From NCBI RefSeq assembly GCF_029867415.1, contig NC_081183.1:67220336-67284335 (forward strand): a stretch of DNA of 64,000 bases, in the 5' to 3' direction. The translations under genes were made by a program, and so were the position numbers. Under the pieces are notes generated by a model that was given only the letters and a program-made list of their open reading frames with translations, searched no databases and had not been told where the DNA came from. Positions within the stretch are counted from its first letter, which is position 1, and each line of letters opens with the position of its first letter. Source of the stretch: Vicia villosa. Taxonomy: Eukaryota > Streptophyta > Magnoliopsida > Fabales > Fabaceae. This document shows positions 1 through 10,108 of this stretch, piece after piece.

Positions 1-145
1 TAAGAGCTCTTTTTGTTACTCTTCTTGAACAGTAACTGTGATATGGATGAATGTAATGGATGAATGTCCTAGATGTGATATGCACATGAATGTAAGGTGA
101 GGCCAATTGGGAAATAAATAAGTGGGCAAATTTTGGGGTGCAACA
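1..145 (-). repeat. Ogre-1 3' LTR, first 145 bp only
   Basis: This is the 5'-most 145 bp of the minus-strand 3' LTR; the rest lies outside the window. It ends at 145, where the plus strand reads gggtgcaaca, the complement of an LTR start TGTTGCACCC. It matches 24484-24628 with 2 differences, which suggests a fairly recent insertion, although the sample is small. Confidence 0.93.
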
Positions 146-167
146 GCTGCCCATATTCAATCTTCTT
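146..167 (-). other. Polypurine tract next to the Ogre-1 3' LTR
   Basis: On the minus strand this is an A/G-rich tract ending in ATGGGCAGC directly before the LTR start. Equivalent tracts ending in GGGGCAGC or GGGGCAAT lie next to the other Ogre LTR starts at 48613 (minus) and 63076 (plus), which fixes the orientation of all three. In this family it primes plus-strand DNA synthesis. Confidence 0.75.
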
Positions 168-309
168 GGACCTGAATGTACAAACACCTTGGGTTTCGGA
201 CATTTGAGGTGTGAGTGGATTGAATACCCGAAAGTACCATCAAAATTTGCATTCTGTGGTACAGCAAAGAGCATTGAATATTATCAAGAGATACCAGCCA
301 AAGGCGGAC

Positions 310-580
310 CAAACAAATTGCTAACCTTAGTTAGACTTTGAAAAAGAGACACAGTCGTAGCGTGGCTCGACAAGGAAGAACCGTCCGTAGATGACTCCAC
401 CAAATTGCTAACCTTAGTTAGACTTTCAAAAAGAGAAGACACAACCGTAGCGTGACCCCACAAGGAAAAAACCATGCGTAGACGACTCTACCAAATTGCT
501 AACCTTAGTTAGACTTTGAAAAAGAATGCTAACCTTAGTTAGACTTCGAAAAGAGACGCAGCCGAAGGGTGACTCGATAA
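310..580. repeat. Degenerate short tandem repeats in the Ogre-1 3' UTR
   Basis: The phrase ttgctaaccttagttagac recurs at about 318, 404, 496 and 527 with irregular spacing, mixed with cgtagcgtg/gccgaagggtga variants. This block looks like a decayed or shorter-unit relative of the 93-bp array that follows, sharing the gctaacct..gttagact core. Confidence 0.7.
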
Positions 581-583
581 AGG

Positions 584-1231
584 ATGAAACCAGCCGAAGG
601 GGAATCCGATCCTAATTTGCTAACCTTAGTTAGACTTCAAAAAGAGACACAACCGAAGGGTGACTCGATAAAGATGAAACCAGCCGAAGGGGAATCCGAT
701 CCTATTTTGCTAACCTCAGTAAGACTTCAAAGAGAGAGACACAGCCGAAGGGTGACTCAACAAAGGATGAAACCAGCCGAAGGGGAATCCGATCCTAATT
801 TGCTAACCTCAGTTAGACTTCAAAGAAAGAGACACAGCCGAAGGGTGACTCAACAAAGGATGAAACCAGCCGAAGGGGAATCCGATCCTAATTTGCTAAC
901 CTCAATTAGACTTCAAAGAAAGAGACACAACCGAAGGGTGACTCAATAAAGGATGAAACCAGCCGAAGGGGAATCCGATCCTGATTTGCTAACCTCAGTT
1001 AGACTTCAAAGAAAGAGACACAGCCAAAGGGTGACTCAACAAAGGATGAAACCAGCCGAAGGGGAATCCGATCCTAATTTGCTAACCTCAGTTAGACTTC
1101 AAAGAAAGAGACGCAGCCGAAGGGTGACTCAACAAAGGATGAAACCAGCCGAAGGGGAATCCGATCCTAATTTTCTAACCTCAGTTAGACTTCAAAGAAA
1201 GAGACACAGCCGAAGGGTGGCTCAAGATCTG
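584..1231. repeat. 93-bp tandem array, 7 units
   Basis: The phrase atgaaaccagccgaagggg starts at 584, 674, 767, 860, 953, 1046 and 1139. The spacing is 90 once and then exactly 93 bp. Units are nearly identical. Because 93 is a multiple of three, an open frame runs through the plus strand (584-949, 953-1261); it is a by-product of the repeat and not a gene. Tandem arrays in Ogre 3' UTRs are known to seed satellite DNA in pea and relatives. Confidence 0.95.
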
Positions 1232-2774
1232 AAAGGGTATGCCAATAATCTTTGGACTTGACTGAAGAAGACTAGTAACAACCAGACTCTTATTGGGGAT
1301 GTTGATGATCACTGAATTTGAAAGAGGTATTGTTACTTACGAAACATAAGAACTACATGGTTCCCTCAGGCCGAAAGGTGGAGTGTAATTCTACGAGAGT
1401 GGCATTCATTCGAATTGCCACGCACAAAGTATGGGTTGTCCAAACGATTGAACTCAACAAACGGGAAATAACCATAGAGAAAATGATCTTGACGAAGAAA
1501 GACTCTGTATCCAATCCACACAAAAGGGAGGAAGAAAGATCAAGGTGAGACTTCTTCTGGGGATATATCAATTTGTCTGTGTAACATATGTGATCTTGGC
1601 TTATGCATTGATGCATGTTTGAATTTTTTATGGCGTAATGCTCCATATTCATGGAAATGCTACGCGTTTTTGTAGATGCAATGATTTCTATATGCAAAGG
1701 AGAATGAAAGAACATCAAAGAGAGCCTTTTGTCTGAAGAACTCTGTAGGGATTCTTTTTTCTTTCTTGACCTTGCAAGGTCACACCAGATGATTTTTCGA
1801 CCAATCCCAATATGTAACTTCTACAGGGGGATGACTTGCACCAGAAGACTCGTGAAGAAAGGAGCATGACGGAATTTTTGAGAGACATTACCGTCACCAT
1901 GTTTGGAAACTTGAAGATTGCACCTCCCCCTTTGAACTTCCACGTCTTTGTCGAAGAATAAGGGAATCTAATCAACACTGCGGAGCATTTGTACCTTGGA
2001 TGAGAGCTCTTCAGAGAAATAAACTCTGGTATTTGAAGGAAAGGAGACCTTTGGGTTCTTGAAGCGTAGGTACTGGCATCTGACTGTGCTGAATGATCGG
2101 AGATTCCTACAAAACAAATCAAACAAATATGTCCCAGGTATGATGACTCTACCTCGTCCACCATCCCAAGTACTCAAAATCTTTAAGCAATTCTATCTGT
2201 TTTAGATCATGTTTTTTTTGTAGGACTTCGATGTTAGAAATGCAATGCTTACCAAAATAATTGGACGTTTTTGTAAACAAAACAGTAAAATAAAATGATG
2301 TAGAAATTTTCTTGAATGAAATATCTTTTATTAATGAAGAGAAATGCCTAACATAGGCGAGTACATCAGGAAGTGGCCCCCTTAAGGAGGTGGCCACCAA
2401 AAAGGAAAACAAACAGCATTTACAAACATGACAACGTAAGAAAAGATTCCATTGGGTTCCAATCTTGCTATGCCTTGCAGATCTTCAATATTCCTTCTGC
2501 TTTGCTTTCCGAAATGGATGAAGGAATTGATCCTTTGCCCTTGTGAGCCCTCCAATTGTGGTGACTAGCTATACTCAAGGATCTAATGCGCGACGCAGTC
2601 ATTCGCTTTTTGTCCCTCTTTTGCCTGGACCGCCCTTTCGGGTTTTCAATCCACCAGGACCCCTTTTTTGCCTAAGTCGCCCTTTCGGGTTTTCAACTTA
2701 GCGGGTGTACTTTATTTCTTTTTCATTCTTTTTCCTGATCTTTTCCTTTTCTTTTATTTTATTTTTGATCAGGT

Positions 2775-3734
2775 TTAGGCGAAGTATTTTTTAACTGCGT
2801 CGGCATTCACGGGAAGTGGGAAATTTTCGCCATCCATAGTTGAGAGGATCATGGCGCCCCCTGAGAAGACTTTCTTTACGACATAAGGCCCTTCGTAATT
2901 CGGAGTCCACTTTCCCCTAGGATCATTGTGAATAGGCAGGATCTTCTTGAGCACAAGGTCACCAACCTAAAAGTGTCGAGGTCGAATCTTCTTGTCGAAG
3001 GCTCTCTTCATCTTCTTTTGATAGGCTTGCCCATGGCATATGGCTGCTAGTCTCTTTTCATCAATGAGGTTCAGTTGATCAAATCTGGTCTGAACCCAAT
3101 CAGCTTCACTGAGCTTCACATCTGTTAATACCCTTAATGAAGGAATCTCAACCTCAACCGGAAGAATCGCCTCCATGCCGTATACTAATGAGAAGGGAGT
3201 TGCCCCTGTGGAAGTACGCACCGAGGTACGATAACCATGTAAAGCAAAGGGCAACATCTCATGCCAATCCTTATAAGTGACCACCATCTTTTGCACAATC
3301 TTCTTGATATTTTTATTGGCCGCTTCAACTACGCCATTCATCTTTGGCCTATACGGGGAGGAGTTATGATGCGTAATCTTGAAGTTCTCGCATAGTTCCT
3401 TCATCATCTTATTGTTGAGGTTAGATCCATTATCGGTGCTGATTCTTTCAGGAACCCCATAAAGACAGATTATATGGTGCTTGATGAAGCGAGTCACTAC
3501 TTGCTTGGAGACATTTGCATAAGAAGCAGCTTCAACCCACTTGGTGAAGTAGTCAATAGCAACGAGGATGAAACGATGTCCATTAGAGGCGGTGGGCTTA
3601 ATTTCCCCAATCATGTCGATGCCCCACATAGCAAATGGCCAAGGAGATGTCAACACATTCAGAGGAACCGGAGGTACATGAACTCTATCTGCGTAACTTG
3701 ACATTTGTAACATACCACCACATGGTTGAAACAA
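2775..3734 (-). pseudogene. Ogre-1 integrase catalytic core and C-terminus (broken)
   Basis: The frame encodes the DDE core: first Asp in WGIDMIGEI, second in STDNGSN, Glu in NGVVEAANKNIKK. A C-terminal segment with DPRGKWTPNYEGP follows and the frame ends naturally at a TAA at 2775-2777. It joins DNA ends and inserts element cDNA into the host genome. An in-frame TAG at 2967-2969 separates the core from the VGDLVLKKI segment, and the start is out of frame with the upstream zinc-finger part (frameshift near 3700). The DNA-binding tail resembles the Tat type; I see no chromodomain. It cannot make full-length enzyme. Confidence 0.92.
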
Positions 3735-4243
3735 TCATGCTCCAGGGTCGACCAATAATAACCTGCTCTCAATATTTTTCTAGCCATGGTGTGTCCACTT
3801 GCATGTGTACCAAAGGATCCTTCATGCACCTCTTGCATGATCTTTGCTGCTTTGTGTCTATCCACGCATCTGAGCAACACAGAATCAAAGTTCCTCTTGT
3901 ACAACACACCTCCAGCAAGGAAGAACTTGGCAGATAATCTCTTCAGAGTTTTTCTATCCGTAAGGGAAGCACCTTCAGGATACTCTTGGGTTTCCAGAAA
4001 TTTCTTAATGTCATAAAACCATGGTTTCTCATCAGGCACGTTATCAATAACGCCACAGAATGCAGGTTCATCTAACCTTTTGATCACAATCGAAGGTGCT
4101 TCATTGTCCCATTTGACTTTGAACATGGATGCTAAAGTGGCCAAAGCATCAGCCAAGTGATTTTCCTCTCGAGGGATATGATCAAAGGTGATCTCATCAA
4201 AGTATTGAGCCAATTTCACAACATGTTCTCTGTAAGGAATCAA
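3659..4243 (-). pseudogene. Ogre-1 end of second RNase H plus integrase zinc-finger domain
   Basis: The first part completes the second RNase H (IPREENHLADALATL, with the last catalytic Asp of LADAL). The distal part is the integrase HHCC domain: GTHASGHTMARKIL, then CYKCQ. After CYKCQ the correct frame moves to the next segment, so a 1-2 nt indel lies near 3695-3705. On the other side, a one-base deletion near 4245 (the codons around RHP) shifts this segment out of frame with the RNase H body. Both breaks are visible by comparing the three frames. The domain order RT, RNase H, RNase H, INT is that of Tat-lineage elements. Confidence 0.88.
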
Positions 4244-4683
4244 GTTGGGTGGCGTGTTTCCAAATCTCCGTTAATCTGGCTAATCACCAAAGCAGAATCT
4301 CCATAAACTGCGAGATGTTTAATCCTCAAATCAATGGCGGCCTCAATACCATATATGCAAGCCTCGTATTCAGCCACATTATTAGTACAATCAAAACAGA
4401 TCCTGGCCGTGAATGGAATATGAAAACCTGTCGGAGAAGTAAGCACAACCCCAATACCATTACCCAATGCATCAGAGGCACCATCGAACACGAGCGTCCA
4501 TCGCGCCCCTGGTTCAGGTCCTTCCTCTTGATCTTGACTCTTGGAAGTCTCTGCCACACACATTATATCCTCATCAGGAAAATCAAAGTACATAGACTGG
4601 TAATCGTCCACAGGTTGATGCGCAAGATAATCATTAATTACACTACTTTTAATGGCCTTCTGAGTAGTGTATTGTATGTCATA
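4240..4683 (-). pseudogene. Ogre-1 second (archaeal-type) RNase H domain
   Basis: The segment shows WTLVFDGASDALG (catalytic Asp), NNVAEYEACIYG (Glu) and VYGDSALVI (Asp), the pattern of the extra RNase H found only in Tat/Ogre-type Ty3/gypsy elements, downstream of the ordinary RNase H. It would degrade RNA in RNA-DNA hybrids during reverse transcription. It starts after an in-frame TAA at 4684-4686, where the sequence resumes in the same frame (DYLAHQPVDDYQSM). It ends through a frameshift near 4245; the final Asp lies in the next segment. A functional enzyme is not possible from this copy. Confidence 0.9.
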
Positions 4684-6204
4684 TTATGTCAAGATCATTT
4701 GCCAACGGGAAGTCCTCCCTGTCAATGCTGGTTTCTCAAATATATATTTGATCGGGTCCGTCTTTGAAATCAATAAAGTGGTGTGAGTCAGCATATACTG
4801 TCTCAGTCGGCGAGCAGCCCATGCCAAAGCACAGCAAGTTTTCTCGAGTAGTGAGTATCTTGATTCACAATCGGTAAACTTTTTGCTAAGGTAATAAATT
4901 GCGTGCTCTTTTCGATCGGACTCGTCATGCTGACCCAGCACGCACCCCATTGAATTCTCGAGGACCGTCAAGTACATAATCAACGGTCTACCTTCCACTG
5001 GAGGCATGAGGATTGGAGGCTCTTGCAAATACTCTTTAACTTTATCAAATGCCTTTTGACAATTGTCATCCCACTTTATTGCCTGATTCTTTCTCAATAG
5101 CTTGAAGATAGGTTCACACGTGGCGGTAAGGTGTGAGATGAACCTTGCAATATAATTCAACCTTCCCAGGAACCCACGAACCTGTTTCTCAGTTCTCGGC
5201 TCAGGCATCTCTTGAATGGCTTTTACCTTTGCAGGATCGACCTCAATACCCCTTTCGCTTACAATGAAACCAAGTAATTTTCCTGATCTCACTCCGAAGG
5301 TACATTTATTGGGATTCAACCTTAACCTGAACTTTCTTAACCTTTCAAACAATTTCTTCAGGTGAACCAGGTGCTCCTCTTCAGTATGGGACTTTGCAAT
5401 CATGTCGTCCACATAGACCTCGATCTCTTTATGAATCATGTCGTGAAACAAAGTCACCATAGCTCTTTGATAGGTTGCCCCAGCATTCTTCAACCCAAAC
5501 GGCATGACCTTGTAACAAAAGGTGCCCCAAGGCGTAATGAATGTTGTCTTTTCCATGTCCTCGGGCGCCATCTTTATTTGATTGTAACCAGAAAAACCAT
5601 CCATGAAGGAGAAAACCGAGAACTGAGCAGTGTTCTCTACCAACACATCAATGTGAGGAAGGGGGAAATCATCCTTCGGGCTCGCTCTATTTAGATCTCG
5701 ATAGTCGACACACATTCGTACTTTCCCATCTTTCTTAGGTACAGGTACAATATTGGCGACCCATGGTGGATAAACTGTTACAGCAAGAAAACCTGCATCA
5801 AACTGTTTCTGAACCTCTTCCTAGATTTTCTTGGACATGTCAGGACGTGTTCTCCTGAGTTTCTGTTTGACAGGCGGAGAGTTTTCTTTAAGAGGTAACC
5901 TATGCACAACAATATCGGTATCTAATACAGGCATATCTTCGTAAGACCAAGCGAAGATATCAGAATACTCTTTCAACATTCCAATCAACTTTTCTTTCAC
6001 ATCCTCATTCAAAGAAGCCCCTATTTTAACCTCCCTTCTCATCTCTTCGGTGCCAAGATTCACCGTCTCAATAGGCTCTTGATGTGGCTCAATCACTTTC
6101 TCTTCTTGTTTCAACAATCTGGCCAACTCATCAGGGAGTTCACAATCTTCTTCATCCCCTTCTTCAGCGGTGTAGATAGGATTGTTGAAGTCATAACGAG
6201 GCAT
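4684..6204 (-). pseudogene. Ogre-1 pol: N-terminal linker, reverse transcriptase and first RNase H
   Basis: The frame begins around MPRYDFNNPIY and runs through the RT palm: MCVDYRDLNRA, FSFMDGFSGYNQI, GTFCYKVMPFGLKNAGATYQ, then the catalytic YVDD at 5404-5415 (VYVDDMIAKS). The ordinary RNase H follows (NSMGCVLGQHDE, YYLSKKF, EKTCCALAWA). A TAG at 5821-5823 interrupts the frame just before the RT fingers (downstream VYPPWVANIVPVPKKDG stays in frame), and a TAA at 4684-4686 ends it. Both look like single-base nonsense changes. The protein would copy element RNA into DNA in virus-like particles. The true 5' limit depends on splicing from gag-pro. Confidence 0.93.
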
Positions 6205-6517
6205 AGCAAGATCGTTATCAACAGAATCTGGAGGAGCAATGGATCTACATGGATTATGATTTATGCTTTATTTTAGAATGGAGGGATGATTATGAATAAG
6301 AAATGTTGCCATTCTTTATTATTTTATTATTTCTTTTTTTTATTTAGAACAAATGTAAAAGTAAAATGAAAGACAGGGAACGAAATATTTGAATGCAAAA
6401 ACGTCCTTTTATTTATGATTTTAACATTGAAAAACAACAAATGATGCCCCTACATGTGTTCATTGTGTCTTGGGCAGAACACAGGAATTATTGTATGATA
6501 AACAAAAACAGATAGTA
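6205..6517 (-). other. Spacer at the position of the Ogre pro-pol intron
   Basis: Gag-pro ends in a natural stop at 6518-6520 and pol starts 314 bp further on. Published Ogre elements carry a spliced intron at this place that joins pro to RT; I infer the same here. The frame before MPRYDFNN stays open upstream (residues SIAPPDSVDND), so the acceptor must lie upstream of 6204. One candidate AG follows a TCCTCC pyrimidine run near 6230. I could not choose a donor with confidence. Confidence 0.55.
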
Positions 6518-8497
6518 TTACTCTTGATCAGAAGCAATTGAGATGATGTCCTCGGACGACCAGTTGAGAAGCTTCTGTCCTGAGACACACGGCTTGACCC
6601 ATTCTTCAACATCATAATCGCTATTCATATCATCATCAGCAGCACAAATATGATCCTTGACAATGCCAGCACTAGAGAACTTGATTGGAACAAGGGTTCC
6701 AGGCTTCTCGGGGGCCCCATTAGATGAACTCTGGCCCAACTGATATCCAATCCCACATTTATCCTACTTGATTGGCAAGTCCAAGATTCGGCCCCATCCT
6801 TAAGGATGACCAGATTCAACCACAGCTTTAGCTTCCTTTAGTGAAGACATGGGAGCCTCCAACTTCTTATTTTCAACATAAGGGATCTTGATAGTCTGGA
6901 CAGCCTCAAAGGCTTGGCAAGGCGTCTCGTGAACCTCTCCTTCCACATCAATATACCTGAAGGACGCAAGATGGCTTACCACGTGTTCTTCCTCCCCACA
7001 TATTGTGACTATCTTTCCTTGAGTCGCGAATTTGAGTTTCTGATGCAATGTGGAAGTCACGGCCCCAGCAGCATGGATCCATGGACGTCCCAGGAGACAA
7101 CTGTAAGACGGGTGGATATCCATCACAAAGAAGGTAATAGTGAAGAGCTGAGGGCCTATCATTATCGGCAAGTCAACCTCCCCAAATACTGATCTCTTTG
7201 ATCCATCAAAGGCTCTCACCGTCAATTCACTCGGCCTTATATCAACACCAGAATAATCTAGCCTCATCAAAGACGACTTTGGTAGTACATTCAAGGAAGA
7301 TCCATTATCCATGAGAACACGTGATAACATAGTCCCTTTACACTCCACTGATATATGCAAAGCTCTATTGTGGTTTCTACCTTCGGGAGGCAGATCAGCA
7401 TCGGTGAACCCCAATCCATTACCAGCGTTGATGTTTGACACCACTCCTTCAAGTTGATTCACTGAGATTTCCGGAGGAACAAAGGCAGCACTTAAAAGTC
7501 TCAACAAAGCATTTCGATGTGTCTCCGAACACAAGAGCAACTGCAAAATCGAAATCTTTGATTGAGTTTGACTCAGTTGGTCAACCACTTTATATTCACT
7601 CTTCTTGATGATCTTTAGGAACTCTTCCATCTCTTTGGCCACAGTGTCTTCAGAGTTAGAGCTTTGCCCCTGATCCACTATATCTTCTACCACTCTTTTC
7701 CCTTTTGCTTGAGCTAAATCTTCTGCATTGTCATCGCGAGTATTCTGGGGAGGATTGAAAATACGGCCACTTCTTGTCATTCTTCCAATGCCCACAACAT
7801 TATCAACATCTTCTTTCTCAACTGGCGTTTTAATCTCATACTTGGCCCCTTGGTAAAAAACCTCTCCGTCATAATTCCACGGAATTGCTTTTTCATTGTT
7901 ATATGGGATAGGACCAGGTAATGTAATAACCAAAGGAGGTGCCCTGGCAGGAATGGGGATCTTGGCCGGAGTATACGGGATGGATGCCACATTAACTTCG
8001 TTTTCAACCATTTCAGGACGTCGCACATGCTCAAACTGTAGATACCCACTATCTCTCAACCGTTGAATACCACTTCTGACCTTATCACAAACTGAGGAAA
8101 TGGCCATGCAGTCAATACAACATTCTCCACAACCGGAGTATAGACCCATCTTCAATAATTCATTCTTCAATAAGGGCAACAGAGAGCCCAATTCGATCAC
8201 ATCCTTGACCAGGCGAGTATCTTCAACAACCTCAATAGCATTTGCCGCATGAGCTCCACGGGGAGGCATAGGATTCTGAACAACATTAGGTCCTTGAGTA
8301 GGAGTAAACTCGATGGCTTTAGCGTCGAGAAGATCTTGGACTTTATGCTTTAATGCTTTACGGTTTTCAATATTATGTCCAGGTGACCCAGAGTGGAACT
8401 CACATCTTGCATTGGCATCCCAACTGGCAGGCAACTTAGCAGGAGTGGCCAAAGTCCTCAATTGGACCAAATTCAAATCGAGGAGGTATGGCAATAC
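6518..8497 (-). pseudogene. Ogre-1 gag C-terminus and aspartic protease
   Basis: The frame continues gag after a stop codon. It holds a CHHC-like knuckle written CEFHSGSPGHNIENR, where the family's last Cys is replaced by Arg. A long variable linker follows, then the protease active site VLMDNGSSLNVLP (catalytic Asp codon at 7307-7309) and the flap/closing region CLLGRPWIHAAGAV. The natural end is the TAA at 6518. In-frame stops at 6800-6802 (TAA) and 6764-6766 (TAG) interrupt the tail. The protease would cut the Gag-Pro-Pol precursor. The segment is in frame with gag across the stop at 8498, which points to a nonsense mutation and not a designed termination. Confidence 0.9.
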
Positions 8498-9733
8498 TTA
8501 TGCATATGTCATCGGGATCGAATCAAAAGCCCTTTCTGGCAATTTCGGCCTTTGCTGATACTGACGTGGCGGATACCCTTGTTGTTGATGTTGGAAGGGA
8601 GCATTTGGTATAGTCACAGCGGCTACTTGTTGATAAGTCTGATTTCTGCCCCCACCATAGTAAGCAGCACTAGTCTCACCTTCTCTCTTCTTGGCAAACC
8701 CATTGTATGGCTTCTTTCCACTAGCCCCAGAGGAGGAACTAGCAGTATTTGGATTCTGTATTCTACCAGCCTTAATTCCACTTTCAATTTGTTCACCAAT
8801 CATGACTAACTCGGCGAAACTCGAGGATGCAGAGCAGGCGGAGTAGTACTGGCCCTCGAGAGTGTTGGTGAACATGTCCATCATCTCTCTTTCCAGCATA
8901 GGTGGTTGGACTCTATCCGCCAACTCACGCCATTTCTGCGCATATTCTTTGAAGGACTCATTAGCTTTCTGGGCCAGATTCTGTAACTGAGTGCGATTTG
9001 GTGCCATGTCAACATTATACTGATATTGCTTTATGAAGGCATCAACTAGGTCCCTCCAACTTCGGATATTAGCTCTCTCCAATCTCATATACCATTCCAA
9101 GGATGCCCCAGTCAGGCTATCTTGGAAGAAGTGCATCAACAATCCTTTATCCTCAGAGTACACATGCATTTTGCAATAGTAAGCTCGGACATGTGTCTTA
9201 GGACAAGTGTTCCCCTTGTATTTCTCGAAGTCGGGTACCTTGAATTTCGGTGGCACACGCACGCCAGGAACTAAACCCAAGTCATTGATATCCATACCCA
9301 ATCCTTGGCCTTCCATTGCCCTCATCCTTTCCTCCAGACCTCTAAACATCCTTCCAGCATCACGTGGAAATCCCCATTCACTTTCAGGAAACAAATCCTC
9401 GTGTCGGTCCTCTTCCAACACGGGGATAGCAGCAGCCCTTCTGGTCTGTTGTGTAGTTTGTCCTTCAGGAGTAGGCTGGGGAGACCCACGAGGATTACCT
9501 TGATTGGCAGCAGGAGGAATTACACCAGGTCCTCCGTTCACAGGTTCACCATTGACACGGATATCAACAGGATTTCTTTGCGGGGGGTCCGCAACAACCT
9601 GGGCAACTGTGTCCATCCGAATTCTGAGCTCTTCTTGGCGATCAGCCATGCCTTGCATGACTTCCATGAACTGAGCCATCTGAGCAGTAACCTGAGTTCT
9701 CATCTGGATAAGATCATCCCTTAACTGATCCAT
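8498..9733 (-). pseudogene. Ogre-1 gag, capsid part
   Basis: 411 codons from MDQLRDDLIQMRTQV to an in-frame TAA at 8498-8500. Residues 1-60 are Gln/Met-rich and likely helical. A Pro/Gly-rich linker follows, then the Retrotrans_gag fold (LTGASLEWYMRLERANI, LVDAFIKQYQYNVD, LAQKANESFKEYAQKWREL). The protein builds the virus-like particle. The nonsense codon separates it from its own nucleic-acid-binding knuckle, which continues in the same frame downstream. The start is the first ATG after a stop and gives the usual length for Tat gag N-termini. Confidence 0.9.
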
Positions 9734-10108
9734 TTGCAGTGAATGATTAGCCCTTGTGTAGTAGCGATGTGTAGGCGGAGGTGCAATTGCTGAAAGAGAA
9801 AACTTGATCAGTCAAATAAGAACACCATCTGATGTACCTGTTTGTGTATGATGTGCATGAGGTGCATGTGTGCATATGATGTGAGGTGCCATTTTCAGAG
9901 TATCCAAAATATTTAATATTAATCAAGAATGTTTAACAATGTGGCAAAAAGATAAGCATCAAGAGGAAACAAAAGACTCAAATTTCATTAATAATCTCCT
10001 TTTGAGTTTGGGCATACCCATACATTGACAAGATAGTTCAAACAACATAAAAAATAAAGGACCCCATCCAACAAGCCTGGTGGTGGTCATGAAATACAAG
10101 CTCAAACA
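9734..10108 (-). other. Spacer between Ogre-1 ORF1 and gag
   Basis: 375 bp without a coding frame. It holds alternating tgtgcatgatgtgcatg-type stretches around 9845-9890. Separation of ORF1 from gag by a non-coding spacer fits published Ogre structure. Confidence 0.6.

Larger units (their letters stand above)
168..2774 (-). other. Ogre-1 3' untranslated region
   Basis: This is about 2.6 kb between the end of pol and the polypurine tract. It holds a degenerate short repeat block and a 93-bp tandem array (listed separately). From 1260 to 2774 I see no coding frame that resembles a known protein; the short frames there are not conserved features. Long variable 3' UTRs are usual in Ogre elements. 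Pyrimidine-rich plus-strand stretches occur near 2700-2765, just downstream of the pol stop. Confidence 0.7.

Noticed and set aside
584..1231. Possible CRISPR-like array
   Set aside because: The units are contiguous and near-identical with no unique spacers, in a plant retrotransposon.
584..1261. Open frames of 121 and 102 codons with repeated MKPAEGESDPNLLTSVRLQ on the plus strand
   Set aside because: They follow a 93-bp tandem repeat (31 codons) and lie in the 3' UTR of a minus-strand Ogre. The open frame is a by-product of a period divisible by three.
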